DNA of 64,000 bases from Trinickia violacea (GCF_005280735.1 NZ_CP040077.1:992001-1056000), one strand, 5' to 3'; counted from the stretch's first letter, positions 26,873-35,178 are shown. Made by a program: numbers and translations. Notes: generated from the letters alone by a model not told the origin.

Positions 26873-28498
26873 ATGTTCAGGAACGCTACCGTCCGCATGG
26901 CGCTGACGCTGACGATCGCCGGCTTCGCGGCGGCGCTGATGCTGGTGATCGCGGTGTCGGTCGCCGGCTTGCAGACCGCCAACGGCGCGCTCAAGAAAAT
27001 GTATAGCGAAGAGACCGCCGCACTGCGTCACCTCACCGCGAGCAGCGAAGCCCTGCTGCACGTGCGGGTCGACCTCGGCGCGTATGAGACGCTCGTCGCG
27101 CAAGGCAAGCCCACCGCGCCCGTGCTGGCCCGCGTGCATGCGGAGCTGGCCGACAGCAATCGCGAGCTGGCGGACTATGTCGCGCTGAACCGCTCGAGCG
27201 AGGCCGAGAAGGCGCTCGCCGACGCGCTGCACACGAAGCGCAACAAGCTGTTGGGCGACGTGCTGAATCCCGAGATCGCGGCGCTGGACCAAGACGATTT
27301 CATGACCTTCCGCACGACCGAGCGGCAAGCGCCCGATGCCGTGTTCAGCGACTACAAGCGCGCTGCGCTCGCGCTCGAAGACTTCCAGATCCAGCATCAG
27401 AAGGCACGCTTCGAATCGGCGCAACAGAATTTTCAGCTACTGCTCTGGCTGTTCGGCGCGATCGGCGCGGGGGCGATCGCGCTCGGCCTCTTTGCGCGCC
27501 ATGCGCTCGCCACATCGATCGTGAGGCCGATCGATGCCGCGATTCACCATTTCGAACGGATCGCTGCGGGCGACCTGACGAGCACGATCGATACGCAGCG
27601 CTCGAACGAAATGGGCCGGCTGCTCGCCGCGCTCGCGCGCATGCAAGCCGCCCTCGCAGCGGCGGTGGCGCAGGTGCGCCACGGGACAGCTGCGATCACG
27701 CATGGCGTGCGCGAGATTGCGAGCGGCAACGCGGACTTGTCGGCGCGCACCGAGCAGCAGGCGGCCACGCTCGAGGAGACCGCCTCGAGCATGGAAGAGC
27801 TGACGGCGACGGTCCGCCAGAACGCCGACAACGCGCGGCACGCCAGCGCGCTAGCCGAAAACGCCGCGCAGATCGCGGCGCGCGGCGGGGAGGCGGTGGC
27901 GAAGGTGGTCGAGGTGATCGCGGACATGTCGTCAGGCTCGATCCGCATCGTCGACATCATCGGCGTGATCGAGGGGATCGCATTCCAGACCAACATCCTC
28001 GCCTTGAACGCGGCCGTCGAGGCGGCGCGCGCCGGCGAGGAGGGACGCGGCTTTGCGGTGGTCGCGGGCGAAGTTCGCACACTCGCGCAGCGCTCGGCCG
28101 CGGCGGCGAAGGAGATCCGCGAGCTCATCGGCGATTCCGTCGCGAAGGTGCAAAACGGCTCGGAGCTCGCGGCGCGCGCCGGCGCGACCATGGGCGAGAT
28201 CGTCAGCGCCGCGCGCAGCGTGACGGGTATCGTCGGCGAAATCAGTGTGGCGTCGGAGGAGCAGTCGCGCGGTATCGACCAGATCAACCGCGCGGTCTCG
28301 CAGATGGACAACGTGACGCAGCAGAACGCCGCGCTCGTCGAAGAAGCCGCAGCGGCTGCAGCGTCGCTCGACGAGCAGGCGCGCGCGCTCGACGAGGCGG
28401 TCGCGGTGTTCCGTCTGCACGACACCGGCGCGCCGGCTGCCGTCACGAATGAGCAACAGAACGGCCAGGCGTTCGCGCCGTCGCCGGCATACGCATGA
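26873..28498 (+). CDS. Methyl-accepting chemotaxis protein
   Basis: A 541-residue chemoreceptor. Helix 1 lies at about 10-32; a four-helix-bundle periplasmic domain (35-185) follows; helix 2 is near 188-208; then HAMP (TSIVRPIDAAIHHFERIAAGDLTSTI) and the signalling domain. The hairpin tip reads IEGIAFQTNILALNAAVEAARAGEEGRGFAVVAGEVRTLAQRSA. The methylation segments include ARTEQQAATLEETASSMEELTATV. The C-terminus has no NWETF-type CheR-docking peptide. It overlaps the DUF3579 gene by ATGA. The ligand may be the solute of the adjacent porin or importer. Confidence 0.93.
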   Translation: MFRNATVRMALTLTIAGFAAALMLVIAVSVAGLQTANGALKKMYSEETAALRHLTASSEALLHVRVDLGAYETLVAQGKPTAPVLARVHAELADSNRELADYVALNRSSEAEKALADALHTKRNKLLGDVLNPEIAALDQDDFMTFRTTERQAPDAVFSDYKRAALALEDFQIQHQKARFESAQQNFQLLLWLFGAIGAGAIALGLFARHALATSIVRPIDAAIHHFERIAAGDLTSTIDTQRSNEMGRLLAALARMQAALAAAVAQVRHGTAAITHGVREIASGNADLSARTEQQAATLEETASSMEELTATVRQNADNARHASALAENAAQIAARGGEAVAKVVEVIADMSSGSIRIVDIIGVIEGIAFQTNILALNAAVEAARAGEEGRGFAVVAGEVRTLAQRSAAAAKEIRELIGDSVAKVQNGSELAARAGATMGEIVSAARSVTGIVGEISVASEEQSRGIDQINRAVSQMDNVTQQNAALVEEAAAAAASLDEQARALDEAVAVFRLHDTGAPAAVTNEQQNGQAFAPSPAYA

Positions 28499-28848
28499 CG
28501 ACAGCGCCCGACAACATCGAAACCTTCTGCATCAGGGGAATCACGCATCAGGGCAAGACGTTTCGTCCGGGCGACTGGGGCGAGCGCCTGATGGGCGTCA
28601 TCACGCTTTACGTCGGCGAGCGGCAGCCTGGGCTGCACGTCGCGTCGACGCGGCTGGCGATGCCGGTCGTCGAGGCCGGCGTCAAATGTCTGATCGTTTG
28701 CGGCGAATTGCGGCGTGTTTGTCCCGATGCTTTCGACTTCGTCATGCGCTTCGCGCGGGATAACGCGTTGCCGGTCGAAGTACGCGTCCGGCCTCGCGAT
28801 GAGGCTCCTCAGTCGGCGCTCGCGCAGATCACATTCGGTGCGGTATAG
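28495..28848 (+). CDS. DUF3579 family protein
   Basis: A 117-residue cytoplasmic protein with the DUF3579 pattern: FCIRGITHQGKTFRPGDWGERLMGVITLY, then VKCLIVCGELRRVCPDAFDFVMRFARDNALPVEV. The family is common in betaproteobacteria and has no known function. It overlaps the chemoreceptor gene by four bases and is probably translated with it. Its last 40 bases overlap, on the opposite strand, the end of the small secreted-protein gene at 28809, so the ALAQITFGAV tail is antisense to that gene and may be a late addition. Confidence 0.82.
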   Translation: MTTAPDNIETFCIRGITHQGKTFRPGDWGERLMGVITLYVGERQPGLHVASTRLAMPVVEAGVKCLIVCGELRRVCPDAFDFVMRFARDNALPVEVRVRPRDEAPQSALAQITFGAV

Positions 28849-29111
28849 GGCGACGGATAGAAGGATTTGGGGCCGCTCAAAACGCGCAGGCGCTGCGTCG
28901 CCAGCACGTCGGCTTCCGTTTGCTCGCTGCGGGTGAGCGCGGCCGCGACGTCACCCTCTGGAAGCGATTCATTGACGGCGCATCGCAGCGTCTTGCCGGT
29001 GGCGAGCTGCACCGTCGTCACGTAGGCGTAGTCGGGTTGTGCCGCGGTCGAGCCGCCAGCCCAGAACGCGCCGACGCTCAACAGTGCGCAGGCGAGGATT
29101 TGGATTTTCAT
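28809..29111 (-). CDS. Small secreted protein, tandem copy 1
   Basis: A 100-residue exported protein: signal peptide ending STAA, then QPDYAYVTTVQL. It carries two cysteines in the mature part (LRCAVNE, NVICASA), likely a disulfide, and ADVLATQRLRVLSGPK in between. About 81 of 100 residues match the copy at 29231-29533. The ATG at 29111 follows AAGGAGGAGC, which decides it over upstream in-frame starts. Family not recognised. Confidence 0.7.
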   Translation of the reverse strand: MKIQILACALLSVGAFWAGGSTAAQPDYAYVTTVQLATGKTLRCAVNESLPEGDVAAALTRSEQTEADVLATQRLRVLSGPKSFYPSPYTAPNVICASAD

Positions 29112-29230
29112 GACCTGCTCCTCCTTGGTTTTCGTCCCTGTCCATTTGACAGCGGCGGGAGCAATCGAGATCTGGCGAGCCCCGAAAATCAATTCCGCAA
29201 CGTGCGACGCGTTGAGCGGACCGGCCGGCC

Positions 29231-29533
29231 TTAGACGGCGCTCGCGCAAATCACATTCGGCGCGGTATAGGGCGACGGATAGGCGGATTCGGGGCCGCTC
29301 AGGACGCGCAGGCGCTGCGTCGCCAGCACGTCGGCTTTCGTTTGCTCGCCGCGGGTGAGGGCGGCCGCTACGTCGCCCTTGGGAAGCGGTTCATTGACGG
29401 CGCATTGCAGCGTCTTGCCGCCGGCGAGCTGCACCGTCGTCATGTAGGCGTAGTCGGGTTGCGCGGCCACGCCGTCGGCCGCCCAGAAAGCGGCGACGCC
29501 CAGCAGTGCGCAAGTGAGGTGTCGAATCTTCAT
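29231..29533 (-). CDS. Small secreted protein, tandem copy 2
   Basis: A 100-residue exported protein with signal peptide ending GVAA and the same mature layout as the copy at 28809, including the two cysteines (LQCAVNE, NVICASA). AAGGAGC precedes the ATG at 29533. The two genes lie head to tail, and the similarity extends through the sequence around both starts and ends, so a unit of about 420 bases was duplicated. Most changes are in the signal peptide, as expected if the mature part is under selection. Confidence 0.7.
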   Translation of the reverse strand: MKIRHLTCALLGVAAFWAADGVAAQPDYAYMTTVQLAGGKTLQCAVNEPLPKGDVAAALTRGEQTKADVLATQRLRVLSGPESAYPSPYTAPNVICASAV

Positions 29534-29770
29534 GACGTGCTCCTTATGAATCGTCTCCGCCATTTGACAGCGGCGGAGGCTTTAGAGATATGGCGCATCC
29601 TGAAACTCTCTTTTTCCGGAAATGCGCTGTTTCATGGGTAAACACAGGTTCACGAGGGGATATTCCCGGGGCGCGCGCCGAGGAAAATCGGCGGACGTCG
29701 ATCGGAGGGAGTGGGATGCGGCGAAGCGTTTTTGGGGCCGGGACAGGCGGAAAGAATGGAGTCAAAAAGC

Positions 29771-29802
29771 AAAAAACCCGCAAAGCTTTGCGCTATCGCG
29801 GG
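29771..29802 (-). terminator. Hairpin with T run on the minus strand
   Basis: ACCCGC on the minus strand (29802 back to 29797) pairs with GCGGGT, followed by T5; the loop holds the 12-base palindrome GCAAAGCTTTGC. It lies directly downstream of the transposase scrap on that strand. It could be the terminator of the lost gene. Confidence 0.5.
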
Positions 29803-29845
29803 TCGACAGGTGCTGCTGTGTTTGGTTTTGCAGCCCCATCGATGC

Positions 29846-29923
29846 CAGCCTGCGCTCCGACCGGATGCCGAAGCAATTGCCCACAATCAGCATACGGATC
29901 ATGAGCTCTGGATCAGCCGATGG
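29846..29923 (-). mobile_element. Scrap of an IS1182/IS5-type transposase
   Basis: The minus-strand frame reads PSADPELMIRMLIVGNCFGIRSERRL, which fits the N-terminal DUF772 domain of IS1182/IS5-like transposases (usual form DPELMIRMLLVGY-CYGIRSERRL). The glycine-tyrosine after LIVG is changed to GN and the domain breaks off at once on both sides. No DDE domain or terminal inverted repeats are seen. It is a dead fragment near the left edge of the accessory region. Confidence 0.65.
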
Positions 29924-29976
29924 CCAAGCCATCGGCTGTAGAACCGCGTTCGAAGAGGGACGTACCTCTTCGAACG
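29917..29976. other. Two strong hairpins in a gene-free stretch (29.55-30.36 kb)
   Basis: GCCGATGGC-CAA-GCCATCGGC (29917-29937) and, directly after, GTTCGAAGAGG with CCTCTTCGAAC (about 29949-29976, short loop). Neither has a T run. The surrounding 800 bases hold only the transposase scrap and no gene I can support, and the base composition is visibly less GC-rich than the neighbouring genes. The hairpins may be ends of lost mobile elements. Confidence 0.45.
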
Positions 29977-30359
29977 CCGCCATCGACGATTTGTCTGACT
30001 GAACGCCTTCGCAAACAGACCTCGTTTCGAATAAGCCGCTGGCCTCGGCTGTGGCGATCACTGAAGAATAGAGCGCTATTAAAGTTTCTAGCGCGGACAA
30101 ATAGCTGTCCGCAATGGGGGTGACGTTCGAGAAACACGATGAGTAACCCCGCTGCGCCTTGTCTGCACATATAGGCGTTGCGCAACAGACAAAGCAACTC
30201 CTGTCGTTGTGTGCTCACGATGAATCGCCGTATCGTAAATGCGATGAGCAGCAAAAATCATCGTCGTGGCAATAAAGAAGGACAACGAATGAATCTATAG
30301 AACTTCCTTGAGCTAATGGATGAGCTCGCCGTCCGCAAGGAATGCGCACGTTGGTGCAG

Positions 30360-30644
30360 TCAGAGAGCGGCCAGTAACCGGAGTTGATGTTCGCTTTCGG
30401 CCCCGCGAATCAGTGCGTAGGCTCGCATCTCCATGCGCTCAAGGAGCGATATGGATTCCGAGCCGGAAAAGTCGTTCCACGCGTCGTCCGCGATTGAGGT
30501 CGGCGCGCCGCGGGCTCTCGCGAACGTTCGCAGGATAGGGCTTGCCTCGCGGCGCAGGACATGGCGGTCAGCGTTCAGAACATACGGCGGACAGCCAGCG
30601 CGTAAAACGAGATAGTACGGAAGCGCATTGCGATCACTTTGCAT
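30360..30644 (-). CDS. Hypothetical protein, weak candidate
   Basis: An open frame of 94 codons. The product has no signal peptide, no membrane helix and no motif I know; the composition (alternating leucines and arginines, ERMEMRAYALIRGAESEHQLRLLAAL at the end) looks like a small helical protein. No Shine-Dalgarno precedes the ATG. It has the same orientation as the small paralogue gene at 30763. It could be spurious. Confidence 0.3.
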   Translation of the reverse strand: MQSDRNALPYYLVLRAGCPPYVLNADRHVLRREASPILRTFARARGAPTSIADDAWNDFSGSESISLLERMEMRAYALIRGAESEHQLRLLAAL

Positions 30645-30762
30645 GGAGGCGATACCCGTGCGGAAGAATGCGTGCGTTCAGTTTCTCGCGTCGCCGTGGG
30701 CGACCGCTGCGTTTGACCGAACGAAGAAAGGCGCCGAAGGATGCTCTCTGCCAGTGGCCTTT

Positions 30763-31050
30763 TCACATGTCCATGACCGAAGCTCCGCTCACCTTTCCGT
30801 CGATGATGTCCATTCCCTGCTGCCGGGCGGCACGCCTTGCCATACCGAAGTCGGAGAATGCATGCGGTTGGTTCAGCCTGAAAACACGGCTTGCGGCGGA
30901 GGTTGCTATTGCGCCCGGGCGACATATCCGCACCGCAATGTCATACCCTTCGGAATAACGGGAATGTCCGTCAAAGCGACTGAATTTGCGGGCGAAGACG
31001 AGGGGATGAAGTTCGTATCCCTTATAGAGAAGAAGCGGGTGTGTCGACAT
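30763..31050 (-). CDS. Small paralogous protein, family 1 member A
   Basis: A 95-residue soluble protein of unknown function. It shares with the proteins at 31666 and 35179 the pattern Y-K/R-G near residue 10, LVFAR or LVYPH, YxEGYD/FDxxxRI, RVFRL, and GxARRA...IDG. Member A is the most divergent: it has RRAARQQGMDIIDGK where B and C have RRASxAYAExLID. The start at 31050 is set by GGAG 8 bases upstream and matches the length of the other two. Cytoplasmic by sequence. Confidence 0.6.
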   Translation of the reverse strand: MSTHPLLLYKGYELHPLVFARKFSRFDGHSRYSEGYDIAVRICRPGAIATSAASRVFRLNQPHAFSDFGMARRAARQQGMDIIDGKVSGASVMDM

Positions 31051-31665
31051 ATTGGTCACTCCACAGGGGACGACTCACTATACCCTGGAACGAGCAACGT
31101 AGGGCGGCGCGGAGACTGTTACCAGAATTAAATTGACCGAAGGTGACCTCGCGCGTATGTTGGATTAGGAGGTTTGCAAAGCGGATCGCTGCCCGTACAT
31201 GGCGACGGCTATCGGCCTCGTTCCTCCCCCACTGTAAGTGGCGACCTCTTCAAGAACATCCACCGACAACCCCACCTGCTTGCCGCGCGATGAGGCGGAC
31301 CCAGAATGCAGGCTTCGTCGCACAAGCGACGGATGCGGCCCCTATGATGTCGCGAATGTAAGGCGAGGCTGGGCAGTAACCCGCTTCGGGAGTTCAGGGC
31401 AGCGCGGTGTCGATCCAGCAGACGTAAGCGGAATGCCGGTTGAGCGAGCACTTGCCGATGTGAAGCACTAAGCTCGCTGGCGGGGCCGGCGCAAAGCCAC
31501 TTTAATCACTGTCTTGCCCGTGTGCCGAGTTTCTTGCCGAGAAACCTGGTTCGGGTCTCTTCGCCTCGTTGGCGCGGCTCGTCAGGCGTTTCGGATATCG
31601 CCTTCGGCCAAATCCGCACGGCGATCAAAAAACGGCTGCGTGCCGCGGCCAGAAGGAGTTACCTG
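31051..31665. other. Gene-free stretch between family 1 members A and B
   Basis: About 615 bases between divergent genes. Frames of 70-80 codons exist on both strands but none has a ribosome binding site or a recognisable motif, and none matches its neighbours. It must hold the promoters of the two flanking genes. I see nothing else. Confidence 0.4.
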
Positions 31666-31950
31666 ATGACAACCATTTGCCATTATCGAGGTCTCGATAT
31701 TACCTTGCTCGTGTATCCCCATCGCGCGACCCAGACGGGATATGGTCACAATTACGAGGAGGGGTTCGATGCTTCGATTCGTATCAGCGAACCGGATTCC
31801 GTGATGGGCAGCCCTCGGACCCGCATATTCCGCGTGCCCGGCAAGAATCCTTTCGTGAATGCCGGCGACGCACGGCGCGCGTCCATGGCCTACGCCGAAA
31901 TGTTGATCGACGGTGACGGGTCTGATCGCACCATCTTTGAATCCGCCTGA
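31666..31950 (+). CDS. Small paralogous protein, family 1 member B
   Basis: A 94-residue soluble protein. It begins MTTICHYRGLDITLLVYPHRA and contains YEEGFDASIRISEPDS, RTRIFRV and NAGDARRASMAYAEMLIDG, all closely matching member C at 35179 (YDEGFDAAVRIQEPES, RSRVFRL, NAGDARRASTAYAEHLID). AAGGAG lies 7 bases before the ATG, which decides the start over a longer in-frame reading. Function unknown. It precedes the protease gene by 141 bases in the same direction. Confidence 0.72.
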   Translation: MTTICHYRGLDITLLVYPHRATQTGYGHNYEEGFDASIRISEPDSVMGSPRTRIFRVPGKNPFVNAGDARRASMAYAEMLIDGDGSDRTIFESA

Positions 31951-32091
31951 GTGGTCCAACCACAGCGGACCACGCGCCAGGATGCGCTCGCGGGCCAGCG
32001 AACAGGATGATCGGGGCAATTCGATCGTGTCTTGGAGTCGTGACTCGCGATTCCATCGGGCATTGAGATCACGGTCACATCGGGAGTGTCG

Positions 32092-33162
32092 ATGAATTCT
32101 TACCTGACCGAGCCGGATCCCGAAGCTGGAATGAGCGAAGACGCACTTGAATTCCATCGCAGTTCTAACGGAGATAGATGGCTTCTGTGCCGCGGCGAGC
32201 ACAAAGCTAACGTCGTGCGCCACGTGCCGAACGCGGCGTCGGCGGGCGTCGTATCGGAACTTGCGGTTGCGGCGTTTCTCTCATCGGAGAGGTACGGTCC
32301 CGAGCACAATGCCCTGGTTGAACTGCTCTCCGAACTCATACCGCCCAGCAGAGATCCTGCTCAGCCACATGGCGTGTCGGCGGAGTCTTCGCTATGCCCT
32401 GCGCAGCCTCAGGAGTCGCATCCCCCAGAGGCTGCCGACGCGCTGCTTCTCGCCGTGACGCGCGTGTGTACGTTTGCGCAGGAGCGTCGGCTGACCAATG
32501 CAAGCGGCTTTTTTTTCCAGCAGGGGGGACGCCTGTTTCTCGTGACCAGCCGGCACGTCATGATTGACGTGTACGGTGAGCATTTCCCCGATCGGCTGGA
32601 GATCGAGTTCCATGTCGACGCGGAGAATCTGGCTGCCGCCACGTGGGTGGCCGTTCCGTTATATGCCGCGGGGCGTCCTCTCTGGCGTCAGGGAACGGAT
32701 GATGGTGGCGAGGTCGATGTAGCCGTAGTGGAGCTCGATAGGGCTGCGTTGCCGCCGGGTGCGATATTTCACGCATTCGGCCCCGGTCATCTGCCGCGTC
32801 CGGGAGATGCGATGCCGATCGGGGCGTCCCTGCTGATCGTCGGTTTTCCGCTCGGATTCCACGATTCGCTGCACCATTTGCCTGTCGTTCGGCAAGGCGT
32901 GCTGGCGTCGGCTTTTGGCCTGCGTTTTCAGGGGAAGGGCTGTTTCGTCACGGACGCACGAACCCACCGTGGCACCAGTGGAGCACCTGTTGTCCTGAGA
33001 GCACCGTCAGAAGGGAGGACGCCCGATGAACTGCCGTGGCTGCTTTTGGGCGTCCATTCTTCGAGCATTGATATGGGCGGAAGGGATGCGCATCTGGATG
33101 AGTCGCTCGGACTGAACAGCGCATGGTATGCGGATATTTTGATGGTCTTGACGGCTCACTAG
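32092..33162 (+). CDS. Trypsin-like serine protease with N-terminal extra domain
   Basis: A 356-residue protein in two parts. Residues 18-85 form a small domain (EFHRSSNGDRWLL, VRHVPNAASAG, AAFLSSERYGPEHNALVELLSEL) of a kind also seen as stand-alone small proteins. Residues 120-350 look like a trypsin-fold peptidase: GFFFQQGGRLFLVTSRHV with His155, EVDVAVVELD with Asp209, and THRGTSGAPVV with Ser296. No signal peptide is visible, so it may act in the cytoplasm. The start is ATG at 32092, with GGGAG five bases ahead. Substrate unknown. Confidence 0.75.
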   Translation: MNSYLTEPDPEAGMSEDALEFHRSSNGDRWLLCRGEHKANVVRHVPNAASAGVVSELAVAAFLSSERYGPEHNALVELLSELIPPSRDPAQPHGVSAESSLCPAQPQESHPPEAADALLLAVTRVCTFAQERRLTNASGFFFQQGGRLFLVTSRHVMIDVYGEHFPDRLEIEFHVDAENLAAATWVAVPLYAAGRPLWRQGTDDGGEVDVAVVELDRAALPPGAIFHAFGPGHLPRPGDAMPIGASLLIVGFPLGFHDSLHHLPVVRQGVLASAFGLRFQGKGCFVTDARTHRGTSGAPVVLRAPSEGRTPDELPWLLLGVHSSSIDMGGRDAHLDESLGLNSAWYADILMVLTAH

Positions 33163-33257
33163 CCGTGCATCTTGCTCCTCTGCCTGCCTCGGATGATGAG
33201 CGAAATTCGATTGGGCATTCGACAGGCGCGTCGGTGTGCCCGCACGACAACTTCCGG

Positions 33258-33470
33258 TCAGTACTGCTTTTTCGGCGGCATCGATCGTCTTATCTGTTTT
33301 CGCAATCTAGCCACAGCCGCTGCTTTTTTCCGCTTGCGCTTCGCAGTCGGCGTTTCATAAGCCATCCTGGCCCGCAGTTCCTTTATCAGACCGGTGTTCT
33401 CGATCGAACGTCGGAAGCGGCGCAACGCGACTTCCAACGGTTCGTTCAGCTTGGGCGTTACGGTAGTCAA
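33258..33470 (-). CDS. rpsU: Ribosomal protein S21 paralogue
   Basis: A 70-residue S21. It has the family pattern KLNEPLEVALRRFRRSIENTGLIKELRARMAYETPTAKRKRKKAAAVAR and the basic tail RRSMPPKKQY. The start codon is TTG at 33470, preceded by AGGAAAAG; starting there gives the normal S21 length, while the next ATG upstream would add 37 unrelated residues. S21 sits in the 30S platform beside the anti-Shine-Dalgarno end and affects initiation. The lone setting beside cspA, away from dnaG/rpoD, marks it as an extra copy. Confidence 0.9.
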   Translation of the reverse strand: MTTVTPKLNEPLEVALRRFRRSIENTGLIKELRARMAYETPTAKRKRKKAAAVARLRKQIRRSMPPKKQY

Positions 33471-33896
33471 TTCTTTTCCTGGTTGTAAGTTTGCGTCGTA
33501 AATCGTCCGGACGTCCGCGGTGGTGTTCGCTGCTCTCTTCCGTCGAAGATGAATGGCATCGGATATCGTTCGACTTCCCAATCGGAGTGGTGAAGCACAG
33601 CGGTCTGCGAGCGGCCACTATACGCGTGATGCCCCGCTGCGTAACGACATTTCTCCCTCAATCCCTCCATGACGGAAGAACTCCGTGTAATTCATGCTGT
33701 TACGTCTGGTATCACGAAATCGGTTGACCAAGTCGAGCTATACGCGTATCGTCCGCCGTTGAAGTATTCAGGAAGTTCAATTGGTTCTCGTCTCATGTCC
33801 GCCACTTGCGCGGAGTTCGTTGTCCTCTTTATCCCTCTTGATGCTTCCCCGTCGCCATGTGGCGCGGGAATGAACAATTTTTTTGAGGGATTCTTC
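33471..33896. promoter_or_regulatory. Divergent leader region between rpsU and cspA
   Basis: 426 bases with no gene I can support. It contains both promoters and, by analogy with csp genes, probably a long untranslated leader for cspA. I could not identify a cold-box sequence or clear promoter hexamers by eye. Confidence 0.4.
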
Positions 33897-34100
33897 ATGG
33901 ATACCGGTATCGTCAAGTGGTTCAACGAAAGCAAGGGCTTTGGATTCATCACTCCGGACGCGGGCGGCGACGACCTGTTTGCGCATTTTTCGGAAATCTC
34001 GGGTGACGGATTCAAGACGTTGACTGAGAACCAGAGGGTCAGCTTCGAGACGAAGCGTGGCCCGAAGGGTCTTCAGGCATCTAACATCAAGCCGCTTTAA
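33897..34100 (+). CDS. cspA: Cold-shock protein, CspA family
   Basis: A 67-residue OB-fold protein: TGIVKWFNESKGFGFITPDAGGDDLFAHFSEI contains both RNA-binding motifs (KGFGFI and DLFAHF), and it ends KRGPKGLQASNIKPL. It binds single-stranded RNA or DNA and melts mRNA structure. The ATG at 33897 follows GAGGGA at 7 bases; a longer reading upstream is the leader. It is divergent from the rpsU paralogue. Confidence 0.93.
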   Translation: MDTGIVKWFNESKGFGFITPDAGGDDLFAHFSEISGDGFKTLTENQRVSFETKRGPKGLQASNIKPL

Positions 34101-34288
34101 TTCATTCAGGCGTCCGCTGTCTCAGGCATCGGACGTCGCCCAGCCGCGGGAGCGCACCGCCGGCTTTTTCAGTTCCTGCAGCGCTCCCCAGTCTGCATTC
34201 ATCCCCGACTTGCTACGGCATCCAAACGAATCAGTGTCCCCGTTCCGGACAGAGGAGTCTTGCCTTCATTTCAATTCCAACGGTAATC

Positions 34289-34513
34289 ATGCAAATTCCT
34301 GTCACCAGCCAATACCGCGGTTATGCGGTTCGGCCGTCTGCTCACTGTCTGCCGGACGGCTGTTTTTCCTCTAACGTGATGCTCAAGCGGTCCGATACCC
34401 GTTCCGGACCCATGCTTTACGAGTTTTATTCGCTCGGATATTTCAGCAGCAAAGAAGACGCGCTCGGTTATTCCGACCGATGGGCGCGCGACTGGATCGA
34501 TGCGCGCGGCTGA
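34289..34513 (+). CDS. Small paralogous protein, family 2 member D
   Basis: A 74-residue soluble protein. It ends GYFSSKEDALGYSDRWARDWIDARG, which aligns with the end of the protein at 34577 (GFNVREDAIAYAKNWAQEWLDARFG). The first half has YRGYAVRPSAH, faintly like the start of family 1. Unknown function. No strong Shine-Dalgarno is seen ahead of the ATG. It lies downstream of cspA in the same direction with a 188-base gap. Confidence 0.6.
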   Translation: MQIPVTSQYRGYAVRPSAHCLPDGCFSSNVMLKRSDTRSGPMLYEFYSLGYFSSKEDALGYSDRWARDWIDARG

Positions 34514-34576
34514 CGGCGGCCCCATCGGTTTCGAAGCGGATCACACGCTCCTCGCGCTTCGATGTATCGAGGCTCC

Positions 34577-34792
34577 TCAACCAAAGCGTGCGTCCAGCCA
34601 CTCCTGCGCCCAGTTTTTCGCATAGGCAATGGCGTCCTCGCGGACGTTGAAGCCCGCCAGATCACCACTTAGATGAATGTCATACTCGCTGCCATCCGCA
34701 CGGCTGGTGCTGATGCGGGCATGGGCCAGGTACTCGTCGTCGGCCCTGCGCGGCGTGGGGTCGATGATGAATCGGGTCGAATTGAAGTGCAT
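34577..34792 (-). CDS. Small paralogous protein, family 2 member E
   Basis: A 71-residue soluble protein: MHFNSTRFIIDPTPRRADDEYLAHARIS, then DLAGFNVREDAIAYAKNWAQEWLDARFG at the end, the same C-terminal helix as the protein at 34289. The ATG follows AAGGAAAG. It converges with 34289 across a 63-base gap, so the two arose by duplication and inversion. Function unknown. Confidence 0.65.
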   Translation of the reverse strand: MHFNSTRFIIDPTPRRADDEYLAHARISTSRADGSEYDIHLSGDLAGFNVREDAIAYAKNWAQEWLDARFG

Positions 34793-34862
34793 TGTCTTTC
34801 CTTGCTCGGTTGCCGCGCGGCCGTGACCCTTACGAAGCGTCTGGTGGATGGGAAGCGCTGCG

Positions 34863-35102
34863 TCACGCGTTCAGAAGGGCCATGATCTGTCCGGCCTCAC
34901 GGTCCGACTCACAGCTTGCCATGCCGCCTTTGCTCAGTAGTGCGCGAATTGACACGAACATCAGATAGGCATCCGCATCGACCTCCTGACGGCCGTCGCG
35001 GATGACGCCCTCCAGCTCGGCACGGGCGCCCAACGGCAGAAAGCTGTCGACAATGCCGGAACCGTCGCGTCGAATCCACTTCAACAGGTCATTCCTGTCC
35101 AT
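34863..35102 (-). CDS. Hypothetical small acidic-helical protein
   Basis: A 79-residue protein with AGAGG six bases before the ATG. The sequence LLKWIRRDGSGIVDSFLPLGARAELEGVIRDGRQEVDADAYLMFVSIRALLSKGG suggests a compact helical domain. No family is recognised. It lies between family 1 member C and family 2 member E, all on the minus strand. Confidence 0.55.
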   Translation of the reverse strand: MDRNDLLKWIRRDGSGIVDSFLPLGARAELEGVIRDGRQEVDADAYLMFVSIRALLSKGGMASCESDREAGQIMALLNA

Positions 35103-35178
35103 ATCAAACCTCTAATGTTGCCTGCGTGCCCTACCGCAGACGTGCGCTGATCGAGTCCGGCGTGGAACGAACCGCGAA

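Noticed and set aside
30628..31131. A 167-codon plus-strand frame
   Set aside because: It is antisense to family 1 member A, whose similarity to two other proteins is clear.
33467..33670. A 67-codon frame overlapping the rpsU start (TTGA), as a leader peptide
   Set aside because: No ribosome binding site or composition typical of a leader peptide; more likely part of the untranslated leader.
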